11,014 nt of DNA from Erythrobacter sp. UBA3075 (GTDB lineage Bacteria; Pseudomonadota; Alphaproteobacteria; Sphingomonadales; Sphingomonadaceae): positions 1 to 11,014 of the forward strand of contig DFBR01000120.1 of assembly GCA_002367375.1 (NCBI GenBank), written 5' to 3'. This document shows, one piece after another, positions 1-5,348 of the stretch. The notes below the pieces were generated by a model that searched no databases, had not been told where the DNA came from, and saw nothing but the letters and a program-made list of their open reading frames with translations. The position numbers were made by a program, and so were the translations under genes. Position 1 is the first letter of the stretch. Every line of letters starts with the position of its first letter.

Positions 1-1286
1 TCCCACCGAACGTCCACGCCCAGACTATCGATATTGTCGACAAAATTGGGATGCGCGCGGCGGATTGGGTCGGCATCGAGGATCGTGGATTCCCCATCGA
101 TTGACGCTGCCACCATCAGCATCGCGATGGCTACGCGAATGATATAGGGGCTGGTCACTGTCGCCGGGACAAGGTTGTTGCCGCCAAAGGTAATCAGACG
201 GTGCGGATCGCACAGCAGCGTATGCGCGCCGAACAGGCTCAGTTCTGTGTGCCATGTCAGCCCGCCTTCATAGACCTTGTTCCAGAACATCGTCTGGCCC
301 TTTGCTTTAACGCCAAGAGCGATAAAGATCGGCAGAAGGTCAGCCGGGATATAGGGCCACGGCGCGGCCTCAACCTTGGTGGTGATGTGGCTGGTGAAAT
401 TCTGCTGCACGACTAGCTCTTCAGGTGCATCAAGCCGTGACCAGCCGTCCGCATGAGTCACATGCGCGCCGAATTTCTCAAACGTACGGTCTATCAGCAT
501 GAAATCTTCGGGCCGCGTGTTGCGCACCGAAATATCGCCGCCCGTCACCGCTGCCAGCGCAAGGAATGTGGCGATCTCGTGAAAATCCTCAACGAAGGTA
601 TAGTCGACCGGCTTGAATTCCTTACAACCATCGATGGACACCATTGAGGTGCCCTTGCCGCGGATCTTCGCGCCCATCTGTTCGAGGAAGGTGCACATTT
701 CCTGCACATGCGGTTCGCAGGCGGCGTTGACGATCTGGCTGGTGCCATTGGCGGCCAGCGCGCTGATGATGAAGTTCTCGGTCGTGGTGACGGAAGCATA
801 TTCGAGCCACATGCGTGTACCCTCTCCGCGCCGCGCCTTGCGAAAGACGATGTCTTTCTTTTCGTAGTCGACCTCAGCGCCAAAGGCCTTGAACACGGCG
901 ACATGCGGATCGATCTCGCGCGCGCCCAGCGTGCAGCCCTTCACCTCATGCTCGAGCCGCGCTTCGCCCAATCGTGCGAGCAGGCCGGGGATCATCATGA
1001 TCGATGCGCGCATTGCCTGCGGCAGTTTCGCCTTGGCGGAGGGAGAGATGGTCGAGTGATCGATGGCAAAAGTCTTCGCACCCTTGTCCCACTCCACCGT
1101 GCTGCCAAGATCGGTGAAGAAGGCGTGGATGCGCGTCACATCGGTAATTTCCGGCACATTGCGCAACATAATCGGCGCATCGCTGAGCAGCGTGGCGCAC
1201 AGGACGGGGAGCACCGCATTCTTGTTGGCCGAAGGTTCAATCTTGCCCTTCAGCTTCTGCCCGCCCCTTACATACAAAGCCGTCAT
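1..1286 (-). CDS. murA: MurA-like UDP-N-acetylglucosamine enolpyruvyl transferase (divergent; runs off left edge)
   Basis: The 428 codons in the window read without a stop from ATG 1284-1286; the end lies beyond base 1. AAGGA sits six bases before the ATG. MurA transfers enolpyruvate from PEP to UDP-GlcNAc, the first committed step of peptidoglycan synthesis in the cytoplasm. Core residues are present: Lys22-Asn23, Arg93 in MRAS, the PEP-reacting Cys118 in GCTLGARE, Arg123, Asp316 in PADLLP, and the late arginines in IIRVAIAM and PIRRAHP. The length matches the family (about 420 aa). However, the sequence is unlike the usual MurA: Phe235 replaces the Arg of the D-R-I-E motif, Lys337 replaces the FENR arginine, and a few extra residues follow it. 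It may be a second MurA or a related EPT-fold enzyme with another sugar-nucleotide substrate. It lies 50 bases after folE on the same strand, so co-transcription is likely. The EPT-family call is firm; the exact substrate is inference. Confidence 0.8.
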   Translation of the reverse strand, partial: MTALYVRGGQKLKGKIEPSANKNAVLPVLCATLLSDAPIMLRNVPEITDVTRIHAFFTDLGSTVEWDKGAKTFAIDHSTISPSAKAKLPQAMRASIMMIPGLLARLGEARLEHEVKGCTLGAREIDPHVAVFKAFGAEVDYEKKDIVFRKARRGEGTRMWLEYASVTTTENFIISALAANGTSQIVNAACEPHVQEMCTFLEQMGAKIRGKGTSMVSIDGCKEFKPVDYTFVEDFHEIATFLALAAVTGGDISVRNTRPEDFMLIDRTFEKFGAHVTHADGWSRLDAPEELVVQQNFTSHITTKVEAAPWPYIPADLLPIFIALGVKAKGQTMFWNKVYEGGLTWHTELSLFGAHTLLCDPHRLITFGGNNLVPATVTSPYIIRVAIAMLMVAASIDGESTILDADPIRRAHPNFVDNIDSLGVDVRW

Positions 1287-1336
1287 TCGTATTCCTTCAA
1301 ATCCAATATAGATCGCCAGCGCCAATGCCCGGCGGA

Positions 1337-1945
1337 TCAGTAACCCATCAGGCTGAGAACTTCCTTGCGGCTGCGATGGTCTTCCAGAAAGCAGCCATGC
1401 AGCCGGCTGGTCGTCATGCCGACACCCGGAGTGCGTACACCCCGGCCCGTCATGCAGCCGTGCTGCGCTTCAATCACTACAGCTACACCATGCGGCTGGA
1501 GATTGTCCCAGATGCACTGCGCCACTTCGGCGGTGAGCCGTTCCTGAATCTGCAAGCGCCGGGCATAGCCGTGCAGCACCCGCGCCAGCTTCGAAATGCC
1601 GACCACCTTCTTGTCTGGCAGGTAAGCAATCGCTGCCTTGCCGGTGATCGGTGCCATATGGTGTTCGCAATGGCTCTGGAAAGGGATGTCTTTCAGCAGC
1701 ACGATTTCGTCGTAGCCACCGACTTCATGGAACACGCGGGAAAGATGCACGGCCGGGTCTTCGTCATAGCCCTGACAATATTCTTTCCACGCACGGGCAA
1801 CGCGCTTGGGCGTGTCGAGCAAGCCTTCGCGTGAAGGATCATCACCCGCCCACTCTATCAGAGTTCGGATCGCATCCTGCACGTCATCGGGAACGTGGCG
1901 TTTGCCATCGGAATCGACTTCAACCGGACCTGTTTGACTAGTCAT
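1337..1945 (-). CDS. folE: GTP cyclohydrolase I
   Basis: The 202-aa protein is full length for the bacterial enzyme, which turns GTP into 7,8-dihydroneopterin triphosphate in the cytoplasm, the entry step to tetrahydrofolate and related pterins. The zinc/active-site residues are visible: Cys93 with His95-His96 in SHCEHHMAPI, and His162-Cys164 in QHGCMTGRG. Other family hallmarks are DTPKRVARAW near residue 45, GISKLARV at 117-124, and RLQIQERLT at 130-138. The ATG lies inside the end of the upstream reading frame (eight shared bases, 1938-1945), suggesting translational coupling; there is only a weak AGGA far upstream. A MurA-like gene follows 50 bases downstream. An EcfG-type promoter about 470 bases upstream could drive it through the broken gene in between. 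I see no other promoter close to the ATG. Confidence 0.96.
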   Translation of the reverse strand: MTSQTGPVEVDSDGKRHVPDDVQDAIRTLIEWAGDDPSREGLLDTPKRVARAWKEYCQGYDEDPAVHLSRVFHEVGGYDEIVLLKDIPFQSHCEHHMAPITGKAAIAYLPDKKVVGISKLARVLHGYARRLQIQERLTAEVAQCIWDNLQPHGVAVVIEAQHGCMTGRGVRTPGVGMTTSRLHGCFLEDHRSRKEVLSLMGY

Positions 1946-2219
1946 TCGCGGTCTTTTTCCTGCTCAATTTGCGTCGCGCTCTGGCCAATAGGCTGCCCTC
2001 GCGGAAAAGGCCATGGCGCGGGGCGCGGATTTCAAACAGGTCTTCGGGCTCTTCCGGATCAAAGGTTTGGCGCTGCGCCAGCTCGGCAAGCAACGAATGG
2101 CGCAAGCCTGCAATAGCTGACTGCGCCTTGGCATTGCCCGGACGATCGCAATCGATGAAGACATCGCACTCGCTATCAAGCCCCATCGATAACCACACGC
2201 ACACGCCGAGCGTGAGCAT
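1938..2219 (-). CDS. Hypothetical 93-aa reading frame, 3' remnant of the broken gene
   Basis: This is the longest uninterrupted piece of the broken gene and the one an automatic annotator would call. It runs from ATG 2217-2219 to TAG 1938-1940. Its first 13 residues (MLTLGVCVWLSMG) are probably not native, because the neighbouring frame over the same bases reads AHARRVRVVIDG, which fits better with what lies upstream. From Leu14 on (DSECDVFIDCDRPGNAKAQ and the acidic DPEEPEDLFEIRAPRHGLF, then a basic tail) the sequence looks like genuine protein. No known domain is recognised. Its end overlaps the folE start by eight bases, so ribosomes translating it could feed folE. Confidence 0.4.
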   Translation of the reverse strand: MLTLGVCVWLSMGLDSECDVFIDCDRPGNAKAQSAIAGLRHSLLAELAQRQTFDPEEPEDLFEIRAPRHGLFREGSLLARARRKLSRKKTAND

Positions 2220-2286
2220 ATCGCCACACGCCCGGCTCTGCGGATGAATCGTCGAATTCCTCGACCCGATCTGCGATGTCTTTCAA
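2176..2286 (-). other. Middle-frame segment with SD and TTG start
   Basis: A GGAGG sits five bases before TTG 2284-2286. The frame that follows reads LKDIADRVEEFDDSSAEPG and continues to TGA 2176-2178, 36 codons. The composition is strongly protein-like, but the piece is too short to be a convincing gene by itself and fits as the central exon-like part of the broken gene above. If the frameshifts are real, this segment may still be translated as a short peptide. I report it so that the middle frame is not lost. Confidence 0.35.
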
Positions 2287-2413
2287 ACGCTCCTCCGGAG
2301 CAAATACCTGTTAACGCAAAGGGTCGGCCCCTGGCGTATTCCATCTATTCCGGCGGAAGCTCGGCGCAGTCAAACATCGCGTCAGCCATCGGGGTAGTCT
2401 CTCTCATGCGGCC

Positions 2414-2438
2414 AACGAATGCAGTGTATCGCGGTTCC
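2414..2438 (-). promoter_or_regulatory. EcfG-type (general stress sigma factor) promoter, exact consensus
   Basis: On the minus strand GGAAC (2438-2434) and CGTT (2417-2414) are separated by exactly 16 bases, matching the alphaproteobacterial EcfG consensus GGAAC-N16/17-CGTT. It lies in the non-coding stretch between the tRNA terminator and the broken gene. The expected start site is near 2407, about 20 bases before ATG 2387-2389. Its transcript would run through the broken gene into folE and the MurA-like gene. Motif and spacing are seen directly; use by EcfG is inference. Confidence 0.6.
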
Positions 2439-2467
2439 GCGATGACAGCTGTCTGGGCAGATACATT

Positions 2468-2501
2468 AAAGGCCACCGCTCCGACTGGAGAGATGGCCTT
2501 T
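2468..2501 (-). terminator. Terminator hairpin after tRNA-Arg
   Basis: The arms aaaggcca (2468-2475) and tggccttt (2494-2501) pair perfectly over eight bases, with an inner CTCC/GGAG pairing. On the minus strand it starts four bases after the encoded CCA of the tRNA, and the closing arm ends in TTT followed by AAT. The T-run is short, so it could also act as a processing stop for the tRNA transcript. Confidence 0.65.
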
Positions 2502-2504
2502 AAA

Positions 2505-2581
2505 TGGTGCGCCCGGAAGGATTCGAACCTCCGGCCCCCTGATTCGTAGTCAGGTACTCTATCCAGCTGAGCTACGGGCGC
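2505..2581 (-). tRNA. tRNA-Arg (anticodon ACG)
   Basis: The 77 bases fold as a full cloverleaf. The acceptor stem is GCGCCCG/CGGGCGC with discriminator A and an encoded CCA at 2507-2505. The D stem GCTC/GAGT has one G-U pair, and the anticodon stem is CCTGA/TCAGG. The seven-base loop CTACGAA gives anticodon ACG, and the T arm GGAGG-TTCGAAT-CCTTC has one G-U pair. A34 is expected to be deaminated to inosine so that the tRNA reads CGU, CGC and CGA. It is followed directly by a terminator hairpin and preceded by the mutT-like gene on the same strand. Confidence 0.97.
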
Positions 2582-2596
2582 ACTTGAGAGGCGGGC

Positions 2597-2624
2597 ACAT
2601 AAGCGGGGCTGCTATGCTTGGCAA
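2597..2624 (-). promoter_or_regulatory. Possible promoter of tRNA-Arg
   Basis: On the minus strand TTGCCA (2624-2619) and TTATGT (2602-2597) are 16 bases apart. The -10 element ends 15 bases before the tRNA 5' end at 2581. The -35 lies just past the mutT stop codon at 2629. The match is moderate, and transcription from mutT could also reach the tRNA. Confidence 0.35.
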
Positions 2625-2628
2625 GGCC

Positions 2629-3057
2629 CTATGGCGCCGAATGTGAGATTTGTGCGAGCATCCTGCGGTCCATCGGCGCGAGATCAAGCTTGGCTGCCTC
2701 TTCGAAGCAGAACCAGCCCCAGTTCTGGCCATCGCTAGCCTGAACCGCGCCGCACGGCTGATGCGATGTGTAAAGAAACAGAACAACCTGCTTCTCACCT
2801 GCCTCATCCGCAAAAACGCTGGGTTCCAGCTGAACCGGATCAAGCGCAATCGCCAATTCTTCGGCGATCTCCCTGACTAGCGCAAAGCGCGGAATTTCCC
2901 CGTTTTCCACCTTGCCGCCGGGAAATTCCCACAAGCCGCCGTGATGCCGATCTGCGGGCCGCTGTTGCATCAAAACGCGTTCGCTTTCGTCGAACAGGGC
3001 AAGTGCAACAACGGGGATCCATGTCGGAATATTTGCCAATGCAGAGCCTCGCTTCAA
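2629..3057 (-). CDS. mutT: Nudix hydrolase, MutT-like (8-oxo-dGTP diphosphatase)
   Basis: The protein has at most 142 aa. MutT-type enzymes hydrolyse oxidised dGTP to the monophosphate and keep it out of DNA; they are soluble cytoplasmic proteins. The Nudix box is clear at residues 48-70: Gly48, Glu54, Arg62-Glu63 and the metal-binding Glu66-Glu67 in REIAEEL. The usual glycine of the last triplet is Ala69. The preceding LWEFPGGK and the N-terminal beta strand IPVVALALF followed by VLMQQRP fit MutT rather than the ADP-ribose branch. The frame has no ATG start. TTG 3055-3057 gives 142 aa, while TTG 3037-3039, with GAGG seven bases upstream, gives 136 aa and looks better served. The substrate is inferred from family likeness only. 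Its upstream region is shared with the divergent pilin gene. Confidence 0.85.
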   Translation of the reverse strand: MKRGSALANIPTWIPVVALALFDESERVLMQQRPADRHHGGLWEFPGGKVENGEIPRFALVREIAEELAIALDPVQLEPSVFADEAGEKQVVLFLYTSHQPCGAVQASDGQNWGWFCFEEAAKLDLAPMDRRMLAQISHSAP

Positions 3058-3121
3058 CCAATTCTTAACACCTGAAGCTGCATTTCGGCTTCAACGCGCT
3101 CTACCAATAGGGGACTATCCT

Positions 3122-3316
3122 GTGCTGGCGAAGAATTTCTTGAAGCTCATTGCTGATGATGAACAGGGCGCGACGGCCATCGAGTATGGCCTCATCGTCG
3201 CACTCATTGCGATTGCGATAATCACAGCAGTGCAAGGGCTCGCCACTGAAACGGCGAATATGTGGAACGGCGTTGAATCAAAAGCCATCGAAGCAAGTTC
3301 GGGCGCACGATCTTAG
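3122..3316 (+). CDS. Flp/Tad-type (type IVb) pilin, first copy
   Basis: This is a 64-aa prepilin with GTG start; AGGGG lies eight bases upstream. A short charged leader ends in DDEQG, and the prepilin peptidase site is Gly16|Ala17 followed by TAIEYGLI, with the conserved Glu at mature position 5. A hydrophobic helix of about 20 residues (LIVALIAIAIITAVQGL) follows and would anchor the subunit in the inner membrane and pack into the fibre. The mature part is about 48 aa, normal for Flp pilins, which form adhesive pili assembled by the Tad/Cpa machinery. Its tail is longer and less like the second copy, so it may be a minor or variant subunit. No tad assembly gene is in the window, so the pair stands apart from the secretion locus, at least on this side. 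Confidence 0.88.
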   Translation: MLAKNFLKLIADDEQGATAIEYGLIVALIAIAIITAVQGLATETANMWNGVESKAIEASSGARS

Positions 3317-3330
3317 GATTTTCTCAAGGA

Positions 3331-3377
3331 ATTCCCCGTAGTTCGGGGATAGCTCAAATCGGGAACCCTATTTGAGC
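3331..3377 (+). promoter_or_regulatory. Two hairpins between the pilin genes
   Basis: The first is CCCCG (3334-3338) / CGGGG (3344-3348) with a five-base loop. The second is GCTCAAAT (3352-3359) / ATTTGAGC (3370-3377), a perfect eight-base stem whose loop holds GGG-AA-CCC. Neither is followed by a T-run, so they are not classic terminators. They lie 34 bases before the second pilin ATG and could protect the 5' end of a processed second-pilin mRNA or reduce read-through from the first. Confidence 0.5.
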
Positions 3378-3410
3378 CGGGTACTGAAGACTTAAACCAG
3401 GAGACTAAAT

Positions 3411-3593
3411 ATGACTTTCTTCAAGAACATGATCCGTGACGAACAGGGCGCCACCGCCATTGAATATGGCCTGATCGCTGCCCTTATCGCTGTTGCTGCC
3501 ATCACTGCGATGCAGAGCCTCGGTAACGAACTCAGCACGACCTTCAACAACGTGAAGACCGAGCTGACCGAAGCGAACAAAGCTAACGGCTAA
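3411..3593 (+). CDS. Flp/Tad-type (type IVb) pilin, second copy
   Basis: This is a 60-aa prepilin with ATG start and AGGAG six bases before it, a stronger start than the first copy. The cleavage site is Gly13|Ala14 within DEQGATAIEYGLI, with Glu at mature position 5, followed by a hydrophobic helix (IAALIAVAAITAMQSL) and a short polar tail rich in Thr, Asn, Lys and Glu. The mature protein is about 47 aa. The match to the first copy is near perfect around the cleavage site and weak in the tail, as expected of an old tandem duplication. The better ribosome site, the intercistronic hairpins and the strong terminator just downstream suggest it is the major pilin; that ranking is inference. Confidence 0.92.
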   Translation: MTFFKNMIRDEQGATAIEYGLIAALIAVAAITAMQSLGNELSTTFNNVKTELTEANKANG

Positions 3594-3620
3594 GTCCTTC
3601 GCCTCACGGCAAAAAAAGAA

Positions 3621-3653
3621 GGGCGGCGGGGAAACCTGTCGCCCTTTCTTTTT
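3621..3653 (+). terminator. Intrinsic terminator of the pilin genes
   Basis: GGGCGGCGGG (3621-3630) pairs with CCTGTCGCCC (3635-3644) over ten bases, two of them G-T, closing a GAAA tetraloop. TTTCTTTTT follows at 3645-3653. It begins 27 bases after the stop codon of the second pilin. Confidence 0.9.
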
Positions 3654-3682
3654 GCGTGATGTGAGCAGCCCAACATTCTGCG

Positions 3683-3716
3683 AAAAAAAAGGCCGCCCCA
3701 TGCAGGGCGGCCTTTT
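3683..3716 (-). terminator. Terminator of the M48 protease gene (possibly bidirectional)
   Basis: GGCCGCCC (3691-3698) and GGGCGGCC (3705-3712) pair perfectly around a six-base loop. On the minus strand the stem is followed by eight T (complement of 3683-3690), so it best ends the leftward M48 gene whose stop is at 3742. On the plus strand TTTT follows, so it may back up the pilin terminator. Confidence 0.88.
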
Positions 3717-3741
3717 CGTACTCTCGGCACGTCTTGGCGGG

Positions 3742-5226
3742 TCAGTTCGCCCGGATAACGATCTTGTATTGGCGTCCCGGCACGACCGAATCGCTTGATC
3801 CCAGCCCGTTGAGGACCCGGAAGCGGGCTTCCTGACCGTCGGTATAGGCCATGCGGCGGGCCATCGTGGCGACCGAATCGCCGCGTCCTGCCGTAACAAT
3901 GTCGATTCGCCGGGGAATCACGCTGCCTGCTTCATTCGCGCTGATGCGACGCATCGAATTGAACAGCGAATTGAACGTGCCCGCCTGCCCTGCCGGAGTG
4001 ATCGCCTGGAAATGGTAGGCTTGGTTGGAAGAAAACTCGTAGGCGAAGACGGTAACGTCCACCTGCTGCTGGCCATTGTTAACCGTGGCCGTGCCGTATG
4101 CGGCGGGCAGGCCATTGATCGTGGTGCGCTGAATGCTGGCCGGAGCGAGCTGTTGCTGATCCCCGCCAATGGCCTGAAAGACCGAACGCAAATAGCTGTT
4201 CAGATCATTGTTATACGGCCCGGTTGTCAGCTGCGCCCGGCCCGCATCGCCATTGATGGAAACCGCGCGCGTGCCATTGACCATGTAGAAGCCCTGCGGC
4301 GCGGTGAAGCTAAGGCGCAGAATCGGGTGTATGAACTGGCGCCCTTCGATCACGCCTTGCTGGGGATCGTCGCCATAAATCAGCCCGTCAATGCGGCTGA
4401 GAAATGTATTGCGGTTGGTTACGCCGGTTCCGGTTCCCGCCAATTGCGCTGCATTTTGCACGCGGCTGGCAGGATCAGGGTGCGTGGATGCCCATTCCGG
4501 GATCGTCGCATTGTTGCGCCCCTGCAATTGTGCATCGAGCTGATTTTGCGCCGCAAGGCTTTGCAGCAAGGTCGCCATGGCGCGCGGATCGTATCCAGCG
4601 CGATTGAGATATTCGATGCCGAGCTGGTCCGCCTCAAGTTCCTGATTGCGCGAATAGCTGAGCGTCAGCATCTGCGAGCCCTGCAACGCCCCGCGCGAAA
4701 TCGTGTTGCCCAGCGCGCTGTCACCCAGCAGGATCGAGGAAAGAATGGCAATCCCCACACCGCCGAGCTGATTGCGCTGCGCCGTTGCTTGACGACGGGC
4801 CGAGTGGCGCGCGGCGACATGACCGACTTCATGGCCCAGCACAGCAGCAAGTTCGGCTTCATTGTTCATCAGATTGACCAGCTGGCGTGTCGCATAGACA
4901 TAGCCACCCGGCACCGCGAAGGCGTTGTTCACGCTGGAATTGAGCAAGGTGACTTCAAAGGCATCACGGCTGTTCGCCAGCCCCGATTGCACTGCGACAT
5001 TGGAGCCGACCTGTTCGACATAATTCGCGTAGGGTCCCGTCATTTCGCCGCCGAATTCAGCCACGAATTGCGGATGATATTGTGCTCCGACCTGCGCTTC
5101 CTGCGCAGTAATGGGAGAGCCGGGCGCGACATTTGCGCCGGGAATTGAAGCACAGGCAGACAGCGCCAGCGACGCTACTCCGGCAACAGCGGCAGCCCTG
5201 ATTTTGCGAGACGACAAGTTTGACAT
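3742..5226 (-). CDS. Lipoprotein M48-family zinc metalloprotease with C-terminal LysM-like segment
   Basis: The protein has 494 aa from ATG 5224-5226, chosen because GGAGG lies eight bases upstream; five extra codons back to a TTG are possible but lack such a site. The N-terminus is a lipoprotein signal with lipobox LSAC (Cys25), so the mature protein is membrane anchored and probably periplasmic. The M48 core has HEVGH at 132-136 (His132, Glu133, His136) and Glu196 in NQELEAD as third zinc ligand, with a hydrophobic stretch 156-168 between them. NNAFAVPGGYVY at 100-111 is typical of this family. The C-terminal 50 residues (TAGRGDSVATMARRM...PGRQYKIV) resemble a LysM peptidoglycan-binding fold. 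Relatives act in outer-membrane protein quality control; that role here is inference. It has its own EcfG-like promoter and terminator, so it appears to be monocistronic. Confidence 0.92.
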   Translation of the reverse strand: MSNLSSRKIRAAAVAGVASLALSACASIPGANVAPGSPITAQEAQVGAQYHPQFVAEFGGEMTGPYANYVEQVGSNVAVQSGLANSRDAFEVTLLNSSVNNAFAVPGGYVYATRQLVNLMNNEAELAAVLGHEVGHVAARHSARRQATAQRNQLGGVGIAILSSILLGDSALGNTISRGALQGSQMLTLSYSRNQELEADQLGIEYLNRAGYDPRAMATLLQSLAAQNQLDAQLQGRNNATIPEWASTHPDPASRVQNAAQLAGTGTGVTNRNTFLSRIDGLIYGDDPQQGVIEGRQFIHPILRLSFTAPQGFYMVNGTRAVSINGDAGRAQLTTGPYNNDLNSYLRSVFQAIGGDQQQLAPASIQRTTINGLPAAYGTATVNNGQQQVDVTVFAYEFSSNQAYHFQAITPAGQAGTFNSLFNSMRRISANEAGSVIPRRIDIVTAGRGDSVATMARRMAYTDGQEARFRVLNGLGSSDSVVPGRQYKIVIRAN

Positions 5227-5285
5227 GCGAATTTCCTCCAACCCTCTTTGACCGGCAGATTACCCGCCCGACCATTGTTGAGTCG

Positions 5286-5310
5286 AACCGCTATCCTAAG
5301 CCGATGTTCC
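5286..5310 (-). promoter_or_regulatory. Near-consensus EcfG-type promoter of the M48 gene
   Basis: On the minus strand GGAAC (5310-5306) is followed after 16 bases by GGTT (5289-5286), one mismatch from GGAAC-N16-CGTT. It lies in the 122-base gap between accA and the M48 start, and would give a leader of roughly 50 bases. A stress-controlled envelope protease is biologically sensible; the assignment is inference. Confidence 0.45.
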
Positions 5311-5348
5311 CACGCAAGAAATCCGTGAGAATATCCGTGGCCGGACCA

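Larger units (their letters stand above)
1938..2389 (-). pseudogene. Broken small gene of unknown function, rebuilt from three frames
   Basis: Starting at ATG 2387-2389, the frame reads MADAMFDCAELPPE and hits TAG at 2345-2347. The same frame continues from 2344 as MEYARGRPFALTG. From about 2303 the protein-like frame changes to APEERLKDIADRVEEF and onward to RVRVVIDG, and at 2181-2184 it changes again into LDSECDVFIDCDRPG, running to TAG 1938-1940. Dropping one T from the AAA (plus strand) at 2302-2304 and one G from the CCCC (plus strand) at 2181-2184 leaves 450 bases: 149 codons plus stop, with one internal TAG. The frames abandoned at each switch turn Arg-rich or otherwise non-protein-like. 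The start sits about 20 bases downstream of the predicted start site of an EcfG-type promoter, with GAGAGA before it. The C-terminus is basic (KLSRKK). I do not recognise the family. It could be a true pseudogene, or a real gene with base-calling errors. Confidence 0.55.

Noticed and set aside
1287..1336. TATATT before the MurA-like gene as an internal promoter
   Set aside because: No -35 element at suitable spacing; a 50-base gap fits simple co-transcription with folE.
708..1343. A 211-codon plus-strand frame near the left edge
   Set aside because: It is opposite the MurA-like gene, which reads through with conserved catalytic residues; the plus-strand product has no recognisable features.
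3073..3093. Inverted repeat TGAAGC/GCTTCA upstream of the first pilin
   Set aside because: Six-base arms with a nine-base loop are common by chance, and nothing ties it to a promoter or regulator.
4012..5148. A 378-codon open frame on the plus strand opposite the M48 gene
   Set aside because: It is the antisense shadow of a clearly real gene with lipobox, HEVGH and Glu ligand; its protein is Arg/Ala/Ile-rich without any domain and has no ribosome site.
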